Below the pieces are notes generated by a model that saw only the letters and a list, made by a program, of their open reading frames with translations, made no database searches and was not told the DNA's origin. This document shows positions 9,985 to 18,290 of a DNA stretch of 64,000 nt, piece by piece. How positions within the stretch are numbered: the stretch's first letter is position 1; the number at the start of each line of letters is the position of its first letter. The translations under genes were made by a program, and so were the position numbers. The DNA is from Alphaproteobacteria bacterium (GTDB taxonomy: Bacteria > Pseudomonadota > Alphaproteobacteria > Pelagibacterales > Pelagibacteraceae), in NCBI GenBank assembly GCA_016870175.1, contig VGCG01000003.1, positions 1 through 64,000 of the forward strand. The letters are read 5' to 3'.

Positions 9985-10841
9985 AAAATTTATCTGACCA
10001 ACAAAAAGGCTCACTGTTGGCATTCATTGCCATCATGTTTATTACGCCAGATAGTTTGTTTATTAGATTGTCTGGTATTGAAACTTGGAGCCTAGTTTTT
10101 TATAGAGGAGCAATTCCTTTTTTAGTTGTTTTATTTATCATGTTGCTAATTTATAAATTAAATTTCTTTAAAATATTAAAATTAAGTGGCCTTCATGGTT
10201 TGATTTATATCTCTACATTTGCCGTAACCAACATAGCTTTTGTGGTATCAGTTCAAAACACTAATGTGGCCAATACCTTGGTAATGATCGCTATGGCTCC
10301 AATGTTATCTGCGATTCTAGGTGCTTTTTTTTTAAAAGAAATGCCAGACAAAAAAACTTGGATTGCAATTGCTGTAACTTTTATTGCTGCAGTTTATATT
10401 TTCTACGACTCTCTTCAATTAGGCAATATTTTTGGGGATATGCTGGGACTTGTTACAGCTCTTGGATTGGCTATGGGAGCTGTAACTATAAGATCTGCTA
10501 AGAAAAAAAACCTGGTACCCGCAGCTGTTGTTGGAAAAATGCTTGTAGCAATTTTTGCAATGTTTTTTGTCGAAACATATTTGTTAGTTGAAAGAAATCT
10601 ATGGTTAGTTCCCTTAATGTGTATTATGTGTGTTGCAATTCCTTTTGTTTTAGTAACTATTGCACCAAGATTTATTCCAGCTGAAGAAGTAAATCTTTTC
10701 TTTCTGCTAGAAACAATCATTGGACCATTTTGGGTTTGGCTTGTAATCAAAGAACAACCTAGTTTAGAAACGCTTCAAGGTGGTATTATTATTATCCTAA
10801 CTATAGCTATTCATTCTTTTTTAAAACTTAAAAATTCATAA
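9981..10841 (+). CDS. EamA/DMT-superfamily permease
   Basis: Ten-helix drug/metabolite transporter family protein in the inner membrane; substrate not deducible. Two EamA repeats are visible (about residues 10-140 and 155-285), each ending in a helix after a family-typical turn such as FFLKEMPDKKTWIAIA. The second repeat ends FWVWLVIKEQPSLETLQGG. No ATG is available near the N-terminus. A TTG at 9981 overlaps the gshB stop (TTGA) and has GGAAAG ten bases upstream; a TTG at 9963 is the alternative. The tight link to gshAB hints at a thiol or amino-acid derivative, but this is only context. Confidence 0.85.
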   Translation: MKNLSDQQKGSLLAFIAIMFITPDSLFIRLSGIETWSLVFYRGAIPFLVVLFIMLLIYKLNFFKILKLSGLHGLIYISTFAVTNIAFVVSVQNTNVANTLVMIAMAPMLSAILGAFFLKEMPDKKTWIAIAVTFIAAVYIFYDSLQLGNIFGDMLGLVTALGLAMGAVTIRSAKKKNLVPAAVVGKMLVAIFAMFFVETYLLVERNLWLVPLMCIMCVAIPFVLVTIAPRFIPAEEVNLFFLLETIIGPFWVWLVIKEQPSLETLQGGIIIILTIAIHSFLKLKNS

Positions 10842-10898
10842 ACTTGTCACAATAAAGACTTTATTCAAGAATAAGTCCAAACTAAATAAAATCGATTT

Positions 10899-12173
10899 AT
10901 GAAAAAAATAGTAACGAATACCTGGGCACTTTTTTTAGGGATAAGCTTAATGATGATTGCTCATGGTTACCAAAGTTCACTTCTAGGAATAAGAGCTGTT
11001 CAAGAAGATTTCACGGTAATTTCAACCGGTTTTATTTTGTCAGGTTATTTTGCTGGTTATTTTTTAGGAGCAAAAACAATTCCAACAATCATAGGTCGTG
11101 TTGGTCATATAAGAGCCTTTGCAGCATTTGCCTCACTTGCTTCAATAGCAGTTTTACTTCATTCAATTATTATAAATCCATTTGCCTGGTTTTTATTAAG
11201 GTTAATTACTGGAATGAGTTTAGTCTCGATGTATACCATCTCTGAAAGTTGGTTAAATGAAAGATCATCTAATCAAAACCGTGGAAGTGTGTTGTCAATT
11301 TATATGGTTGTCTTATATGGCTCAATGGCATTTGGAATGTTTTTACTTAATTTTAGTAGTCCAAAAAATTTTGAACCTTTTATTTTAATTTCTTTATTAA
11401 TGTCACTAGCGTTAGTGCCTATTCTATTAACTAGAAGAGAAGCTCCTAATTTTAGAGATATCAAAGGAATGTCTTTAAAAGAACTTTATAAAACTTCACC
11501 TCTTGGAATGGTTAGTGCTGTACTTTATGGAACTATGCAGTCTGCATTACTTTCTCTATTGGCTGTATATGCGGCCTCGATGAATTTTACTATTTTTGAG
11601 ATTTCACTTGTAACATTTTTGTTAACCATCTCAGGAGCGGTATCTCAGTGGCCCATTGGAAAAATTTCGGATGTTTTTGATAGAAGAAAAGTAATTATAT
11701 GTCTAACCTTTATCTCTGCTTTTTTTGCTTTATGTACAATGTATTCATCAAACTCAATGTATTTACCTGATGGTTTAGGATCTTCAAAAGTATGGTTTTA
11801 TTTATTTTTGGTACTATTTTCTTTTGCAAGTCTGCCTATGTTTGCAATAATTTTTGCTCATACAAATGATTTTATTTCTAAAGAAAAATTTGTTGCCGCT
11901 GGTGCAGGATTGCAATTCGCATATGGTTTGGGTGCAATAAGTGGTCCATACTTGTGCTCTATTTTAATGAATTTAGTTGGTTCAAATGGATATTTTATAT
12001 TTATAATATTTTTTCATTTATTAATTGGAGTTTTTGCAATCTATCGTATGTCAGTAAGATCCAGTGTTTATAACCCAGACGTCCAGTTTGTAGCAATTCC
12101 TCAAACCATAACAGCTATTGGGATGGAATTAAATCCTAATACTATGCCAATAGATAGATCCGTAACAAAATAA
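10899..12173 (+). CDS. MFS transporter, YcaD-like
   Basis: Twelve-helix major facilitator superfamily permease. The N-terminal half contains YFLGAKTIPTIIGRVGHIR, corresponding to the loop 2-3 MFS motif, and SESWLNERSSNQNRG, a block shared with E. coli YcaD-type permeases. The second half repeats the loop motif as GKISDVFDRRKVI. A hydrophilic tail follows the last helix from about residue 385. The substrate is unknown. It stands alone, 57 bases after the EamA gene, with a putative AT-rich promoter between. Confidence 0.88.
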   Translation: MKKIVTNTWALFLGISLMMIAHGYQSSLLGIRAVQEDFTVISTGFILSGYFAGYFLGAKTIPTIIGRVGHIRAFAAFASLASIAVLLHSIIINPFAWFLLRLITGMSLVSMYTISESWLNERSSNQNRGSVLSIYMVVLYGSMAFGMFLLNFSSPKNFEPFILISLLMSLALVPILLTRREAPNFRDIKGMSLKELYKTSPLGMVSAVLYGTMQSALLSLLAVYAASMNFTIFEISLVTFLLTISGAVSQWPIGKISDVFDRRKVIICLTFISAFFALCTMYSSNSMYLPDGLGSSKVWFYLFLVLFSFASLPMFAIIFAHTNDFISKEKFVAAGAGLQFAYGLGAISGPYLCSILMNLVGSNGYFIFIIFFHLLIGVFAIYRMSVRSSVYNPDVQFVAIPQTITAIGMELNPNTMPIDRSVTK

Positions 12174-12233
12174 ATAGTAAAATTATAATAATTTTTAAAA
12201 ATTATAAAACAATGGTAGGATTTAAATAAATAT

Positions 12234-12719
12234 ATGCCTTCTTTTGATGTTGTAAGTAGAATTAATTATCAAGAATTTGATAATGCCCTTGCTAATTGTT
12301 TGAGAGAAATTGGAACTCGTTATGATTTTAAAGGGTTAAATATTTCAATTGAAAGAAAAGATAAGACAATTACCACTCTTGCTCCTGATAATTTAAAACT
12401 TAAGCAGATTAATGAATTACTACAAACTCATCTTGTAAGACGTAAAGTAGATCCAAGAGTAATTAAAATAAAAAATTCAGAAAATGCAACCGGTGGCACC
12501 ATAAGACAAATAAGTGAATTGAAAGAAGGAATTGATCAGGAGACAGCAAAAAAAATTATCACTCAAATAAAAAGCTTAAAACTTAAAATTCAAATTAAAA
12601 TTCAAGGAGAAGAGTTACGTGCTGATGGAAAAAAGAGAGATGACTTACAACAAGCAATCTCAACTATCAGAGCTATTGATATTGGTTTGCCAATTGAATT
12701 TATAAATTTTAGAGATTAA
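12234..12719 (+). CDS. yajQ: YajQ family cyclic-di-GMP/nucleotide-binding protein
   Basis: Cytoplasmic protein of the YajQ (UPF0234) family, made of two ferredoxin-like domains. Members bind nucleotides, and some bind cyclic di-GMP and modulate transcription factors. The start MPSFDVVSRINYQEFDNAL and the block TRYDFKG are hallmark sequences; QISELKEGID and KIQGEELRADGKKRDDLQ fit the second domain. The 161-residue length is exact for the family. It is a single gene, followed by about 290 bases of non-coding DNA. Confidence 0.93.
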   Translation: MPSFDVVSRINYQEFDNALANCLREIGTRYDFKGLNISIERKDKTITTLAPDNLKLKQINELLQTHLVRRKVDPRVIKIKNSENATGGTIRQISELKEGIDQETAKKIITQIKSLKLKIQIKIQGEELRADGKKRDDLQQAISTIRAIDIGLPIEFINFRD

Positions 12720-12811
12720 ATTTTGCAATCGCGCTAGAAAAATACCAAAATATAATCATAAAATTTTATCACATACTATTTGATTAAATTTATTTTTCTT
12801 AAAGACAGTAC

Positions 12812-12874
12812 ACGATTGGTAAAAAAAATTATCTTATTGCTACAAGGTGTCACGTCTACTGGCAATATCGGTTA
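12812..12874 (+). other. GC-richer stretch with inverted repeats upstream of DMGDH-like gene
   Basis: The non-coding stretch 12720-13007 has no credible ORF. Inside it lies a less AT-rich segment with TATTGC (12835-12840) and GCAATA (12862-12867), a perfect 6-bp pairing around a 21-base loop. An alternative outer pairing of CGATTG (12813-12818) with CAATATCG (12863-12870) is possible. It could be part of a leader RNA of the DMGDH-like gene or an unrecognised small RNA. It does not match glycine or SAM riboswitch cores that I can recall, and there is no U-tract behind it. Confidence 0.25.
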
Positions 12875-13007
12875 AAATAAATTTTAAAGCAAGTTTTCTA
12901 ACAAATAGAAAATAAATAAAATTTAATGTCTAAAAAAAATATCAAATAGAAATTTATACTTAATTAATTAAATTTAAGATAATTTATTTTTATGTTAATA
13001 TTTGTTA

Positions 13008-15437
13008 ATGGATAAAATTCAATCTCATGCAAAGCTTGTAATTGTAGGCGGTGGTATAATGGGTGTCAGTCTTTTATATCATTTAACAAAAGAAGGTTGG
13101 AATGATGTTGTTCTCATCGAAAAAAGTGAATTAACTTCTGGATCAACTTGGCATGCAGCAGGACAATGTCCACACATGATGGGAAGTTTAAGCCTTGCGA
13201 AAATTCATCTTCATTCAACAAATCTTTATAAATCACTAGAAAAAGAAACTGGTCAACCAACAGGTTTTCATGAAACGGGAAGTTTAAGACTTGCCTATAC
13301 TAACAAAGATCTCGAATGGTTTCATCATGTCAAAGGAGTTTTAGATATCGCAGGATCACCTTGCTCAATTATTTCAACTGATGAAATAAATAAGTTTCAT
13401 CCATTTATTAAACTTGATGGAATCTTAGGTGCATTTCATACACCTGAGGATGGCTATACTGACCCAACTAGCACTACTAATGCAATGGCTAAAGGTGCAC
13501 GAAACCGTGGAGCTAAAATTTATCGAAAAAATAGAGTGATTGACATCAAGCAACTTACGTCAGGTGAATGGAAAGTAATAACTGAAAAAGGTGAAATTAT
13601 TTGTGAACATGTGGTAAATTCTGCAGGGAGTTTTTGTCCAGAAGTTTCTGCGATGGTTGGTCTTAAAAATGTTCCAAGTATCAATATGATACATCAGTAT
13701 TTAGTCACAGAGTCTCATCCACAAATAGAAAAATTAAATAAAGAACTTCCAGTAGTTAGAGATCCAGAGTCTTCATCTTATTTAAGGCAGGAAGGTAAAG
13801 GATTATTAATAGGACCTTATGAAAAGGGCGCTGTAGCATGGGCATTAGATGGCATGGATTGGAAATTTGACATGCAATTATTAGAACCAGATTTAGATAG
13901 AATAGAAAAACACCTTGAAAAAGGTATGGATAGAATTCCACAGTTTAAGGACGTTGGAATTAAAAGAATTATTTGTGGTCCTATTACTCATACGCCTGAT
14001 GATAATTTTTTAGCTGGTCCAGCACCAGGACTAAGAAATTTTTGGATGTTTTGTGCAGCGAGTATTGGAATTGCTCAAGGAGGAGGGGCAGGAAAATACA
14101 TGGCTGAACAAATTGTTCACGGGGACTCTGAAATAAATATGTTAGAATTTGAACCAAGACGTTTCATGAGCTGGGTCAATAAAGAGTATTCAGTCGAAAA
14201 ATCAAAAGAACAATATAGAAGAATGTACGTTGCATCAATGCCCCATGAAACAATTGATGTTGGAAGACCCATGAAAATCTCAGGTGTATATCAAAAACTC
14301 AAAAATAAAGGTGCAGAATATTTTGATATTTATGGTTGGGAGAAACCAGCCTGGTTTAATCATGAACAAATTAAAGAAAATTTAAGCTTCAAACGAAATA
14401 ATATTTTTTCATCTATTCAAAAAGAATGTGAGCATGTTCATAATCATGTGGGTATAATTGATTTAAGCACATTCTCTAAATTTGAAATTATTGGAGAAGA
14501 TAGTTTTAATTTTTTAGATCGACTGTGTGTTAATCGAATTCCCAAAAAAAATGGTAGTATAGTTTTGACTCATCTGTTAAGTAAAATAGGTCGAATTCAA
14601 AGCGAATTTACTATTATAAAATTAAAAGAACATCTTTATTATGGATTGTCAGCAGCATCTTCAGAGATTAGAGATTTAGATTGGTTTACTCAACATAAAT
14701 TGAATAATGAAAGGGTTGAAATTAAAAATATTACTTTAAAAAAAGGTGTTCTTGGAATAATTGGACCTCAATCTAGAATTGTTTTACAAAAAATTACTGA
14801 AACTGATTTAAGTAATGACAATTTTCCTTGGCTAAAATCTAAAGAGTTGAAAATAAAAAATATTGATGTAATTGCCCTAAGAGTTAATTACATGGGTGAA
14901 CTTGGCTGGGAATTACATTGTTCAATGAATAAACTAAGTGAACTTTATGACTTAATTTGGGACGCTGGATTAGATTATAAAATTATTGATTTTGGTTCTC
15001 ATTCAATGAATTCATTAAGAATGGAAAAAGGTTATAGAGGTTGGGGTAGTGAATTAACACCAGAAATTTCTGTGGTTGAGGCGGGGTTAGATCGTTTTTT
15101 TAATTTAAAGCAAAAAAATAATTTTATTGGATCAAAAAAAATAGTTGAACTTACAAATCAAAAAATAAAAACTAAATTAGTTTACCTAGAGGTTGATGCA
15201 AAAAACGCTGATGTATTTGGTAACGAACCAGTTTATTTTCAAGATAAAAAAATAGGCTTAACAACCTCTGGTGCTTATGGTTTTAGAGTTAAAAAAAGTT
15301 TAGCTTTTGCTTATGTCGAAGCATCACTTGATAAACTTGGTAATGAATTTTTTATTGATATTCAGGGAGATAAAATAAAAGCTAGAATAATTCAAGAACC
15401 AGCTTTTGATCCAAATAATGAAAGATTAAAATCCTAA
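13008..15437 (+). CDS. Dimethylglycine/sarcosine dehydrogenase-like flavoprotein (DAO + GcvT domains)
   Basis: Two-part enzyme of the DMGDH/SARDH/PDH family. An N-terminal FAD-binding DAO domain (residues about 10-385) opens VIVGGGIMGVSLLYHL. The block SGSTWHAAGQ marks the flavin-attachment region, with His where DMGDH binds FAD covalently. From about residue 430 a GcvT-like tetrahydrofolate domain follows, with GIIDLSTFSKFEI, VNYMGELGWELH and GYRGWGSELTPE. The likely reaction is oxidative demethylation of dimethylglycine or sarcosine with formaldehyde passed to folate. BHMT, which releases dimethylglycine, is the next gene. ATG at 13008 is preferred over TTG at 13002. Exact substrate is uncertain. 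Confidence 0.85.
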   Translation: MDKIQSHAKLVIVGGGIMGVSLLYHLTKEGWNDVVLIEKSELTSGSTWHAAGQCPHMMGSLSLAKIHLHSTNLYKSLEKETGQPTGFHETGSLRLAYTNKDLEWFHHVKGVLDIAGSPCSIISTDEINKFHPFIKLDGILGAFHTPEDGYTDPTSTTNAMAKGARNRGAKIYRKNRVIDIKQLTSGEWKVITEKGEIICEHVVNSAGSFCPEVSAMVGLKNVPSINMIHQYLVTESHPQIEKLNKELPVVRDPESSSYLRQEGKGLLIGPYEKGAVAWALDGMDWKFDMQLLEPDLDRIEKHLEKGMDRIPQFKDVGIKRIICGPITHTPDDNFLAGPAPGLRNFWMFCAASIGIAQGGGAGKYMAEQIVHGDSEINMLEFEPRRFMSWVNKEYSVEKSKEQYRRMYVASMPHETIDVGRPMKISGVYQKLKNKGAEYFDIYGWEKPAWFNHEQIKENLSFKRNNIFSSIQKECEHVHNHVGIIDLSTFSKFEIIGEDSFNFLDRLCVNRIPKKNGSIVLTHLLSKIGRIQSEFTIIKLKEHLYYGLSAASSEIRDLDWFTQHKLNNERVEIKNITLKKGVLGIIGPQSRIVLQKITETDLSNDNFPWLKSKELKIKNIDVIALRVNYMGELGWELHCSMNKLSELYDLIWDAGLDYKIIDFGSHSMNSLRMEKGYRGWGSELTPEISVVEAGLDRFFNLKQKNNFIGSKKIVELTNQKIKTKLVYLEVDAKNADVFGNEPVYFQDKKIGLTTSGAYGFRVKKSLAFAYVEASLDKLGNEFFIDIQGDKIKARIIQEPAFDPNNERLKS

Positions 15438-15726
15438 GATTGAGTTTGTTTATCAATAATTTTTTAAAATTAAAGAAAGCATTTTTATCTATAAAATTTA
15501 AGAGTGAACAATCATACACCTTATTATAACTGCAATAAAATTTTTTTTATTGAAGAAAATAAATTTAATTTTGAGAAAACTAAAAATTCCATTTGAAAAT
15601 TAAACAGTAATCATATTATTATTTACAGTTAAAAAAATTATTATTTAAAAAATTTTAAATAACTAGAAAAAATTTCGTCAATAATATTCTATAGTTTTTT
15701 AATATTAAATTTATAAAAAATAACAT

Positions 15727-15768
15727 TTGACTTATGAGGTTAAATTTAATTAATAAGTATAGCGCTAT
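15727..15768 (+). promoter_or_regulatory. Putative promoter and palindrome upstream of bhmT leader
   Basis: TTGACT (15727-15732) is followed after 17 bases by TTAATA (15750-15755), a plausible sigma-70 promoter with a weak -10 box. The expected start would fall close to a perfect 10-bp palindrome, ATAGCGCTAT (15759-15768), which could be an operator or simply the 5' end of the leader. The preceding 15438-15726 is extremely AT-rich, and I see nothing coding or structured in it. Confidence 0.35.
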
Positions 15769-15788
15769 CTTAATTTTAATTGCAAATC

Positions 15789-15842
15789 GCCTAAAAAACC
15801 TGCTATAAACTAGGCAACCTTATAAACAGGTGGTTTTTTTTT
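15789..15842 (+). promoter_or_regulatory. Pseudoknot with terminator-like 3' end in bhmT leader (element 1)
   Basis: GCCTA (15789-15793) pairs with TAGGC (15811-15815). Loop sequence ACCTG (15798-15802) pairs with CAGGT (15827-15831), forming an H-type pseudoknot. The second pairing is followed by GG and nine T (15834-15842), so the ACCTG/CAGGT stem plus an A-run/T-run extension also looks like an intrinsic terminator. TATAAAC occurs twice, before each 3' strand. This organisation resembles the compact SAM-II/SAM-V riboswitch folds, and tandem SAM-II/SAM-V leaders are known in marine alphaproteobacteria. I cannot assign the class by eye. Confidence 0.5.
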
Positions 15843-15862
15843 AGAATTTTCTAAAATAAAAT

Positions 15863-15914
15863 CAGGTATTTAACCAAATTGTGCACCTTGCGCTATGCTA
15901 AAGCACTAAAATGG
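15863..15914 (+). promoter_or_regulatory. SAM-II/SAM-V-like riboswitch aptamer before bhmT (element 2)
   Basis: AGGT (15864-15867) pairs with ACCT (15885-15888). The loop ATTTAACC (15868-15875) matches the SAM-II core, whose U-rich strand lines the SAM pocket. GTGC (15881-15884) pairs with GCAC (15903-15906), and CCA (15874-15876) with TGG (15912-15914), closing the pseudoknot around CTAAAA, as in the SAM-II 3' segment GCTAAAAAGG. A purine-rich Shine-Dalgarno-like run (15915-15924) follows directly. SAM control fits bhmT, which makes methionine, the SAM precursor. Confidence 0.65.
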
Positions 15915-15989
15915 AAGAGGAGAGTAAATTGTTTTCACACTCTTTGCTTAGTGTTTTCAGTTTTTTTTCTTCTACCGCTAGGAGAGAAA

Positions 15990-17051
15990 ATGACAACAAA
16001 TAAATTAAAAGAAAGATTAGATAAGGGACCTGTAATTTGTGCTGAAGGTTTTTTATTTGAAATTGAAAGAAGAGGCTATATGGCGTCAGGAGAATTTGTG
16101 CCAATGGTGTCTTTGGATCACCCTGAAGTTCTTGAAAATTTGCACAGAGAATATCAGCATGCGGGATCAGATATTGTTGAAGCTTTTACTTACAATGGGC
16201 ACAGAGAAAAAATGCGAGTTATTGGAAAGGAAGAATTGGTTGAACCACTTAACCGATCTGCATTAAAAATAGCAAAAAAAGTTGCTTTAGATACTCCCAA
16301 AGGATCTAAGCCAAATTTAATGGCTGGAAATATCTCTAATTCAAATATTTGGAAAGAAGATGATAAGCAAGCTAAAAAAGAGGTTGAACGTATGTTTTCA
16401 GAGATGATTGGATGGGCAGTGGATGAGGGCGCTGATATGTTAATTGGTGAAACTTTTTATTATGCTGAAGAGGCTTTTAAGGCTTTAGAGATTATGAAAA
16501 AATCTAATCTGCCTACTGTATTGACTATCGCTCCAATGGGTGAAAATAAAATGAGAGATGGAAAATCTGTTGTTGATACCTGTAAAGAGTTGGAGCAAAG
16601 AGGAGCTGATGTTGTGGGATTAAATTGTTTTAGAGGACCTGCAACAATGTTACCGTTTTTAAAAGAGATTAGAAAAGCAGTCAAATGTCACGTTGGTGCT
16701 TTACCTATACCCTATAGAACAAATGAGAAATTTCCAACTTTTTTCAATTTACCAGATAGAGACGATTGTAGCTGCCCATCACCACATGGAAGAACATTTC
16801 CTACAGCTCTTGATCCACATTTTTGCAACAGATATGAGATAGGACAATTTGCAAAAAAAGCGAATACATTAGGTGTAAATTATCTTGGTGTTTGTTGTGG
16901 TGCTAACCCAATGTTAATAAGAGAAGTAGCCGAGTCTGTTGGGTTAAAAGTGCCCGCAAGTAAATACAGAGAGAATATGGAAAATCATTTTATGTATGGC
17001 ACAAATAAAAGAATTCCAAAACATATGACTGAATATGGAGACAAGGCGTAA
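15990..17051 (+). CDS. bhmT: Betaine-homocysteine S-methyltransferase
   Basis: Transfers a methyl group from glycine betaine to homocysteine, giving methionine and dimethylglycine. The Zn site is complete: the Cys of GLNCFRGP (about residue 215) and the Cys pair in GVCCGANP (about 300). VICAEGFLFEIERRGY near the N-terminus is the family start. ATG at 15990 is chosen because AGGAG (15980-15984) sits upstream and the N-terminus MTTNKLKERL fits; the frame stays open back to 15879 but that would run through the riboswitch. It is probably regulated by SAM through its leader and coupled to the DMGDH-like protein upstream. Confidence 0.92.
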   Translation: MTTNKLKERLDKGPVICAEGFLFEIERRGYMASGEFVPMVSLDHPEVLENLHREYQHAGSDIVEAFTYNGHREKMRVIGKEELVEPLNRSALKIAKKVALDTPKGSKPNLMAGNISNSNIWKEDDKQAKKEVERMFSEMIGWAVDEGADMLIGETFYYAEEAFKALEIMKKSNLPTVLTIAPMGENKMRDGKSVVDTCKELEQRGADVVGLNCFRGPATMLPFLKEIRKAVKCHVGALPIPYRTNEKFPTFFNLPDRDDCSCPSPHGRTFPTALDPHFCNRYEIGQFAKKANTLGVNYLGVCCGANPMLIREVAESVGLKVPASKYRENMENHFMYGTNKRIPKHMTEYGDKA

Positions 17052-17279
17052 ATAAAACTTTATTTTGTAGGACTTAAGTCTTTTGGGTAAATTAAGAGAT
17101 TGTACCTGACCGAAAAGCCCACATCGATCATAGTATTAATTTTAATGTGATCTTAAGTTTATAACTAATAAATATTAAAGATTTTAATGATTCCTGAGGT
17201 TTATATGTGTCATTCTTGACCATAGAAAAGCATCGAAATCGGATTATCTGAATAAACATAATATTAATTAAGAGATTAA

Positions 17280-17879
17280 ATGCAAAACCAACCAAATAAT
17301 ATTTCTGACAAAATAGCCTACGGATTAACTATGTTTTTTCGTTGGTTTGCTGACACTTTTTTCGCAAAACGTTACGGTCATAGAGCGGTAGTTTTAGAAA
17401 CTGTTGCTGGCGTTCCTGGTATGGTTGCAGGAATGTGGACTCACTTAAAGAGTTTACGACAACTACGTACTGGATATGGTCCAACCATTAGAACTTTGTT
17501 AAGTGAAGCCGAAAATGAACGTATGCATTTAATGATCTTCATAGCCATAATAAACCCAAATAGGTTTGAACGTTGGCTAATTATTTTTGCTCAATTCATT
17601 TTTTGGCATTTTTATTTTTTTCTTTATATTTTCTTTCCTAAAATTGCTCATCGTATGGTAGGATATTTTGAAAACCAGGCAGTAATCAGCTATACGCATT
17701 ATTTAGAGGAGATCGATGCAGGCAGAACAGAAAACATTCCTGCACCAAAGATTGCTATAGATTATTATGGTTTAAATCCAGATGCGAAGTTACGTGATGT
17801 TATAATTGCAGTAAGAGCTGATGAACAAGGACATGCTGATGTTAATCATGACATGGCCAATCAGCTTGCAAAAAAATAA
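17280..17879 (+). CDS. aox: Alternative oxidase (AOX)
   Basis: Di-iron ubiquinol oxidase of the inner membrane that passes electrons to oxygen without pumping protons. The four iron-ligand motifs are present: LETVAGVPGM, EAENERMHLM (ExxH), ENQAVISYTHYLEEI and RADEQGHADVNH (ExxH). Two hydrophobic helices lie between residues 95 and 125. The 199-residue length fits the short bacterial form without a mitochondrial targeting region or regulatory Cys. It is followed after 5 bases by the DUF3147 gene. The 228-base region upstream (17052-17279) has no ORF; a GACTTAAGTC palindrome at 17081-17090 may mark the end of bhmT. Confidence 0.93.
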   Translation: MQNQPNNISDKIAYGLTMFFRWFADTFFAKRYGHRAVVLETVAGVPGMVAGMWTHLKSLRQLRTGYGPTIRTLLSEAENERMHLMIFIAIINPNRFERWLIIFAQFIFWHFYFFLYIFFPKIAHRMVGYFENQAVISYTHYLEEIDAGRTENIPAPKIAIDYYGLNPDAKLRDVIIAVRADEQGHADVNHDMANQLAKK

Positions 17880-17884
17880 ATTAA

Positions 17885-18235
17885 ATGAATTGGATTATAC
17901 TAAAATATCTATTTACTGCAGGTGCGGTTGTTCTAATATCGGAGATTGCCAAAAAAAGTGATCGCCTGGGCGGCTTAATTGCAGCGTTACCCTTAGTAAC
18001 GGTCTTAACTTTACTATGGTTATACATTGAAGATCAACCAAAAGAAAAAATTGCCAATCATGCCTATTATACTTTTTGGTATGTATTACCAACACTGCCG
18101 ATGTTTATAATATTTCCTTATTTCTTAAAAAAATTTGGATTTTGGTTAACGTTAAGTTTAAGTGTAATAGTGACTTTAGTAGCTTTTTATATTTTTGCAA
18201 AATTTATTAAATTTTTTGGAATTGAACTTTTATAA
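17885..18235 (+). CDS. DUF3147 family small membrane protein
   Basis: Protein of 116 residues with four predicted membrane helices: residues about 4-20, 30-48, 62-80 and 86-110. The conserved block DRLGGLIAALPLVTVLTLLW places it in the DUF3147 family, whose function is unknown. The ATG comes 5 bases after the alternative oxidase stop, so the two are very likely co-transcribed. That suggests a role near the quinol oxidase, but nothing in the sequence proves it. Confidence 0.8.
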   Translation: MNWIILKYLFTAGAVVLISEIAKKSDRLGGLIAALPLVTVLTLLWLYIEDQPKEKIANHAYYTFWYVLPTLPMFIIFPYFLKKFGFWLTLSLSVIVTLVAFYIFAKFIKFFGIELL

Positions 18236-18290
18236 AAAGTTAAAACTTAAAAATAAATAGAAAATTATATCGTTTGAGGTATAATTTTAC

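Noticed and set aside
10845-10872. AATAAAGACTTTATT inverted repeat after the first EamA gene as a terminator
   Set aside because: The arms are almost pure A/T with a one-base centre and no U-tract, so it is not convincing.
15879-15989. An in-frame N-terminal extension of bhmT of 37 codons
   Set aside because: It would run through the SAM-riboswitch-like aptamer, lacks a ribosome-binding site, and gives a hydrophobic N-terminus foreign to BHMT; ATG 15990 has AGGAG at the right distance.
17088-17275. Direct repeat AATTAAGAGATT at about 17090 and 17267 flanking the region before the alternative oxidase gene
   Set aside because: Twelve bases of AT-rich sequence can recur by chance, and no transposase or target-site features accompany it.
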